Source: Pelecanus crispus (lineage: Eukaryota > Chordata > Aves > Pelecaniformes > Pelecanidae). Taken from it: a stretch of DNA of 64,000 bases. The stretch is from the NCBI RefSeq assembly GCF_030463565.1, contig NC_134651.1, positions 10,738,734 to 10,802,733 on the forward strand, given 5' to 3'. Of the stretch, positions 58,283-64,000 are shown in pieces; position 1 is the first letter of the stretch; every line of letters begins with the position of its first letter. Made by a program: the position numbers and the translations under genes. Under the pieces are notes generated by a model. It did no database searches. It saw only the letters and a list, made by a program, of their open reading frames with translations, and was not told the DNA's origin.

Positions 58283-59410
58283 AGAAAGGACTGCAGGGCT
58301 AACTGGGGGGAGGACAGGCTCTCACTCTGCATCTGAGACCTGGGGCTCTGCAAGGCCATGTAAAGCTCCACACTCGTCTCCAGTTTTGATAACTCGATGC
58401 AGACTGCAGCTGTACCCCAGTGGAGCGTTAAGATCTGTAAATCAGTACGTTCCCCTGTGTTCTTTAAAAAAGTACTTTCTTTAGGGCCAAACCCTTTCTT
58501 TTATGTTAAGGCACAGAAGAAGGAGGTGTGATCTTGAGCCACTTCTACAGAGAACCTGCTGAAAGGAACACAGGGCTGAGCAAAGCCCCAGGCAGGCTCT
58601 GGTCCCTGTTGGGGACTGTCAGCAGCCTTTGCTGGGTGGTTCAGTCCTGCTCCAAGGACTGAGCTTGTTCAAGGTGGATCAGCCGGGGTGGCTCACCATT
58701 AGTGTTGCGTCCAAACACACTCCCAGCAAACAGCAATGAGCCACCTCTGTCCCATGAAGGGCCCCCTGCAAACCATGCCAAGGTGGGACAGGAGCTGCAC
58801 AGGCAGGTCCCGACACGCGTAGCTGCGCGCCAGAGATCTGCAACAGGAGAGCGTTATGCCGGCTCACGTGTGTGGCTGGATTTCCAGCCCTGGGCCTTTG
58901 CCACGGGGCCTGCTTGGCGTGGGGGGAACAAAGTAAGCCCCATGCCGGGGATCTGGTGTGGTCCTCGTTCTTCTTTTTCTCATGCCAATATTGAAGTGCA
59001 GGAACATGATAAGGCCAATGACTTGAAAACGCAGGTGAGGTGAAGTTTGCCCCCAGAAATCTGGATACTGGCTGAAATTAGTTCCAATTTATTTTGCTCT
59101 CTATATTTCCATTGTGTTTCTACATTCTCATTTTTACCTCCTTGCCCTTCTACATGACTCACAACATGCATTTGGGTCAATTAGCGCTCCCTAATAACCC
59201 ACTGGTAGCCAAAGGTATGCAGATATCTTGGGGGTAACTATAATAAAGTTATCCTACAACTTCCTTGCCTTATGGCTGCAACATTAGCATACGCAACTCT
59301 GAACTGTCTGTGTGAACCTTTGCACTCTCCTACGAGTCCCAGGGATTCGGGAACGTGACTAAGGGAGGTGGGTAAAGGAAAAACCCACTTTGTGCCTTTT
59401 GTGACATGTG

Positions 59411-59467
59411 TTGGACAAACAAAGTTGTGTTGGACAATTAAATTTATATTGGACAAATGTGTGGATT
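59411..59467. repeat. Three 19-bp spaced TTGGACAA units
   Basis: TTGGACAA begins at 59411, 59430 and 59449, exactly 19 bp apart each time, while the intervening bases differ. It is a small degenerate minisatellite or a phased site cluster. Confidence 0.8.
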
Positions 59468-61924
59468 TTTTTCAGCTGTGCTGATGTGCCTTTACTGATA
59501 CTCATTTATTTTGAATAAAAAGAAAGCTCATTTGACTTGTTACTTCATATAGAGACAGCAACCACAATGTTTCTTACTAGTTATAATTTTTATAAATTTC
59601 AAACAAAGTGTGGTTTTACACAGCTCAGAATGGCCTAATTGCAGAAAGTTCATTTGCACACTTTTTTCTTGTAATAAATTCATACATTCTGTCTTGACTG
59701 GAAAAAAAGGACAGGCAATTCTGTGCTCTTTCCCTGTCTGATTATCTCTCATCAGTCACAATATACAAATACATCATTATCAACACCATGGAAAATATGT
59801 AAGGAAAACAAACTGTACCAATTCTCAGCTGGGGAGAGGAAATCTTAGCAGCTATTTCAGCTCCAGCTGCAAGAAGAAATACACAATTTGGCTGTTTTTT
59901 CTTCTTATTCTTATATATTTCTAATCATATATATATATATTTGAAGTCAGGTTTTGAGTATTTTTTGGAAGCGCATGGCCTTTCTCATACCCAATCCTGT
60001 TTGAAATCTCAGAGTCTAAGAAAATTATGGATAATAAAATGGCTTTTGATCACATACACAACCAGGATATAAGACACATGCACAGCTTTGTTGTCCCTGG
60101 CAAGAAAAGCCAGTGTTCAGATGTGGTTTGGCCACAGCCATTTATAATCCAGACAACAACCATTGGTCTGATTCTCCACCCAATGGGGTGGAGAGAAGGA
60201 GAGGATCAGGCCTGATTACATTTTGGCCTGGTTTACTAGAAAAGCAAGACTTACATATCATGGCAACTGCCTGTCTATCTGTTTGTCATTACTGCCAGTA
60301 AGGAAGGAGGCTGTTGCCCAACTACACCCGACTGAGCAGAGGGCAGAGTTTCGAGGACGTGAAGTTTCTACAAGGTTCACAGAAGCTGGCAGCAGAGCAG
60401 AGGGAGGAGATCCAAGTCAAAACCTCAGCCTGGAGGGCAGGTCTCGCTAGTCCGGACCCGGAGGGAACAGCCAGGCAGCTGGCACGGACTCACTGGTCAA
60501 GCAGCCAGGACACAATGCTCAACCACGAGTGCTGCTACAGCATAGATTTACCTTGGACCTTATCTCTTCTACAACTGAAACTTAGTGGCAACCATTACTT
60601 TTAAATCACTTTCTGGTCACTATGTCATCTCCAAATAACACTGAAATGAAATCCATATTTAAAAACTATGATTTTTAGGTCCATCTACCTGAAAATGATG
60701 GTGTCAAAGACCTACATACAGAATAGGTATACCTTAATGTACACATTAGTCTTGCTGGACATTACCAAATCATATTCTAGACTGTACATGGAGAGTCATT
60801 CCCTTATTTATCACCTTGCTTGACAGAAATACACTAACTAAAAGACTGTCCTGTCTACCTTTATAAAAAAAGTCATCAAAGCCCATTTTGTCTCATCAGC
60901 AAATCCAGAAGGTTGCTTCTTGTTGGCTGCTCTCAGACATGTCAGCAGCCTGATCTGTCATTGAACTTCATTCTTTAAAAAAGCAAACCCAGCAGCGTGG
61001 CACTGTCTCACTTCCATTTGCACCGCAGGCGTCAACCAGGCAAAAGGCCCCAGTTACTCCCCAGCAGCAGCTGCAACGTTTGCAGAATGGTCTGAGCTTG
61101 GAATGTGGAGACAGAAACAGGCAGCTGCCTTTGGCTCGCCGGCACTGCAGGAAGGTTAAAGACACAACTAATGGTTGTGGGGCCCCTGCTCAGGTTCAGT
61201 AGTGTCCGAGGATAGCTGTGATACAGCCAGCTCCCAAAGACTGCTGAGACCAGAGTGCTGTGCCACTGCTGCACACAGCCACGGGGCAGTGAGTTACTTG
61301 CCATCCTCAGGACATTCGAGGTGCAGGAGTGACTCGAACTTTGGTCCAACAGGATACAACATGAGATTTGGAAAAAAAAAAATGTTTACAAAAGCAAAGT
61401 AGGGAGGAGAATTGTTATAATGCAGCCCATACCTTTGCAGTTGTCATGATGAGATGGTGAGCTGGGAGAGGAGACACTTCTGCAGCAATCCTCTTCCCTG
61501 CTCCAGCTCTAGACTGCCCTGCAGCATGCCACCACTGACACTCATGGAGGGCACAGTGGGACATTTGGGGTTGAATGCTTTGCTCTCCCCTGGAGGGTCC
61601 CCGATTTTTGCATACATGCTAAGATTTAGCATCAGAATTGGACACATGGGAAATCCAATAGCTCCCATTTTACAGGAAGATATCGAGGCACCAGGGGATA
61701 TAGGACAAGCACACTGTCACCCTGCACGCAGCAGAGGTAGGAAATGGACTGACAATACCTGATTTTCCATCTTCAGTTCAAACAGACTTCACACTGCCAT
61801 TTCACGGTTAGAATGAGATTCCTCCAGAGAAACGCCAAAGTGCAGGTTTGCATCTTTCCATCTGTCAGCAATGTCACAAATCCTAGTTTTGGCAGTTTCA
61901 TATACCTAGGGTAACCCTTCCCTA

Positions 61925-61950
61925 TCTCTCTCTCTCTCACACACACACAA
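61925..61950. repeat. Compound TC/AC microsatellite
   Basis: A TC run passes directly into an AC run (TCTCTCTC then ACACACAC). It is a typical vertebrate simple repeat and likely polymorphic in length. Confidence 0.85.
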
Positions 61951-64000
61951 AAGCTTACTATATTTATTAATGTGCAATCAAAGCTCCCTACCCCTTTCCT
62001 CTCCTATGCTTAGGGCAGGGGTAGACAGAAGCACTGTTATCAGGCGTGCAAAAATTTCTGAAAGTAATACAGAAACCAAAATGAATTCATTTTAAGGAGA
62101 GGATAAAATAATCGCACTACAAGAAAATGTCACTGCATATTTCCTTAGGGGACTGAAAGGAATCAATTCTTCGTTCAAGATGCTCATAACTACAGTTGAC
62201 TAACAGGATTCATGTTCCTGAGAGCCTATGTGTCATTTTAAGGTAAATGACCAGCACAAAACAGACAAACTCTTATCTCTGTAGGACAAAATTAGCTTCC
62301 AAAAAGGTACAGAACTCTTAGGTCCTTTAGTCATGAATGGAAAAAGCCAGAAATCACAGATTTTACATATTGAGGGTTAGAAGAACCATGGGAATTAACC
62401 ACCACAGTGCAACTCATAATTAACCAATAAGCCTTCATAGGCAAATAAAATCTCATTAAGCCTTTACCTACTCCAAGGGTTTTTCTTGAATGGGACTATC
62501 TACCTGCTTCACAGCTATCCTTACTCACACACTAAGATAATTGCAATGCCAGCCTCCACTGAGACACAAAGAAAAGCATTTGGGTCCCTGCAAAGACGAT
62601 AACAGAAATGATACAGACTCCTACCATTTTGCTCAGAGGCTCAGTTACTAAAGAGTGGGGTTTGGTTTTGCTTCATCTCCATCTTTAGTGCTTTTGGCCC
62701 CTTTGTTATTTACATAAAGCACCACTAGTCTCAGGATTAAACAAAAAATCCCTAATAGTGAAAGCCAGTCACTCACTCTTGAGCTTCTAGGGTAATTTTT
62801 TACCAGGCTGATCTTTGCCTGTTTGCAACCCTTAGTCAATACCTATCTTTACTAAAGTAGCAGCTTTAGTGGGACCTAAGACCCAATTACCATCAAAATG
62901 CCTTCGTGCTTTAACAGCTGCTCTAAATGAGCTAATGGCTTGTATAGGAATAATAACATCTGTAATCACTTTATATTATACATTATATCCTTATGTGGCA
63001 GAGATTTGGTACAGTCCTTTAATCAAATGTCCTGGAAAGAAGTATTTAACACAACACTTTATCCACTCATTGGAGCATCTAATGCTCACTGCCTATTTGC
63101 AATGCTTAAGTATATTCCAAATGGGGGATGAAATGTATCTACTCCATAGCCCAGCACACAAAGAAAGCATGCAGTCTACTCAAACATATGACATTAAATG
63201 GCATTCAATTGAATTCTCGGCACCAAATGCAAAGGATTGTGATCCAGCAACCACAGACTGCAGAGGGGGCAGCGGAATGACTTATATTGTAAAAAGAGTT
63301 CAAAATGTTCTTTGTCACAGTAGCTGTCACGCATCTTTGCTTCCCTGCTAAGCCCTGCACCTCCACCTCATTGCCAGGAGCTGCTACCATCATCCCAACT
63401 TATGCTATATGCAGCAGGTCGTTCACTGTGCCATTGCAAATGTAGTCACATCATTGCTGTGCGAAGCCACTCTGATGGTCCAAGTCAGAAGTCTCCTTTC
63501 CACAGCCATCCTAAAATGGGATGTTTTTGGTGTTGACCACCAGCAAAAAGGGCACATTTGTGATGTATCAGCTGGAATTAAGGAGGACGGGGAAGGCACA
63601 GCCAGAGGCAAGCAAATGGAAAAACCTCCAGGCGACCCCATGGTAGAGCAACAACTTGTAACTGTGCATGTGTCCCCCTGCAGTAACTCGGTGTTCAAGC
63701 AAGGTTGCCAAAAGGTGCGTGCATAGTAACTCTTCAGCTCTGCTGTCGACCTAATTTAGGCCACGTCTTCTGAAACAGTTTGATAATCAATGCGAGAAGC
63801 ATTTTTCTCCTCTAATACTGAAGGTGGGTTTTGATGCTTTCTGGATGTTTAATGCTCCTTTCAAGTTTGTTTTTCCCAGCTTGACAGGTGGACAGCACAA
63901 TTCTCATCTGTTCATGCTGATAAAGTTTTAGTGAATTATGAACCTCAGAGCTTGTGAGAAAGGCAACTTTGATCCAGTGTCCACCCAAAATAAACAAAGA

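Larger units (their letters stand above)
58290..64000. other. DNA upstream of LAMP3, no gene recognised
   Basis: About 5.7 kb. In mammals the 3' end of MCF2L2 lies on this side, but I could not recognise any of its exons. The stretch holds a 19-bp periodic repeat at 59411-59467, a short AT run near 59926-59940 and a TC/AC microsatellite at 61925-61950. Two open frames of up to 160 codons carry no familiar motif. Confidence 0.45.

Noticed and set aside
62869-63351. 160-codon plus-strand frame near the right end
   Set aside because: Contains a hydrophobic stretch but no motif I recognise and no neighbouring exons; consistent with chance.
59000-64000. Expected 3' exons of MCF2L2
   Set aside because: Synteny with mammals suggested them, but none of the minus-strand frames here shows a conserved segment with splice sites; the gene may lie further right.

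Overview
The window is vertebrate, almost certainly avian, nuclear DNA. It holds two spliced genes with GT-AG introns, CpG-rich promoter DNA, and copies of the CR1 LINE with the typical ATTCTATG-type 3' end, which is characteristic of birds and other sauropsids. There are no bacterial-style operons, CRISPR arrays or phage modules.

Layout. 1-8843 is intergenic; its first ~120 bases are GC-rich and may be the edge of a neighbouring promoter. 8844-31210 (minus strand) is MCCC1, the biotin-bearing alpha subunit of mitochondrial 3-methylcrotonyl-CoA carboxylase. I could place all 19 coding exons with consistent phases, giving a predicted protein of 713 residues. Its 5' end sits in a CpG island (about 30700-31500). 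31211-40563 is intergenic. 40564-58067 (minus strand) is LAMP3 (DC-LAMP/CD208), with 6 coding exons and 436 predicted residues: signal peptide, Ser/Thr-rich mucin-like stalk, one four-cysteine LAMP domain, a transmembrane helix and a short tail ending in a tyrosine sorting motif. 58068-64000 is the LAMP3 promoter followed by DNA in which I recognise no gene. The order MCCC1-LAMP3, both on one strand, matches the mammalian DCUN1D1-MCCC1-LAMP3 neighbourhood.

The two genes are neighbours without an evident shared pathway: one is leucine catabolism in mitochondria, the other a lysosomal/endosomal membrane protein of dendritic and interferon-stimulated cells. The LAMP3 upstream DNA carries a textbook ISRE core, an ETS-IRF composite element and an IRF half-site, in keeping with that biology.

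Repeats: three long 5'-truncated CR1 copies (in MCCC1 introns 13 and 7 and LAMP3 intron 5), at least three short CR1 tails, and a few simple repeats. Two of the long copies share an unusual duplicated 3' terminus separated by the same spacer. I found no evidence for a wholly new biological system; the best leads are the LAMP3 regulatory cluster and the double-tailed CR1 lineage. All exon joins are read from splice signals and reading frame only, with no transcript evidence.
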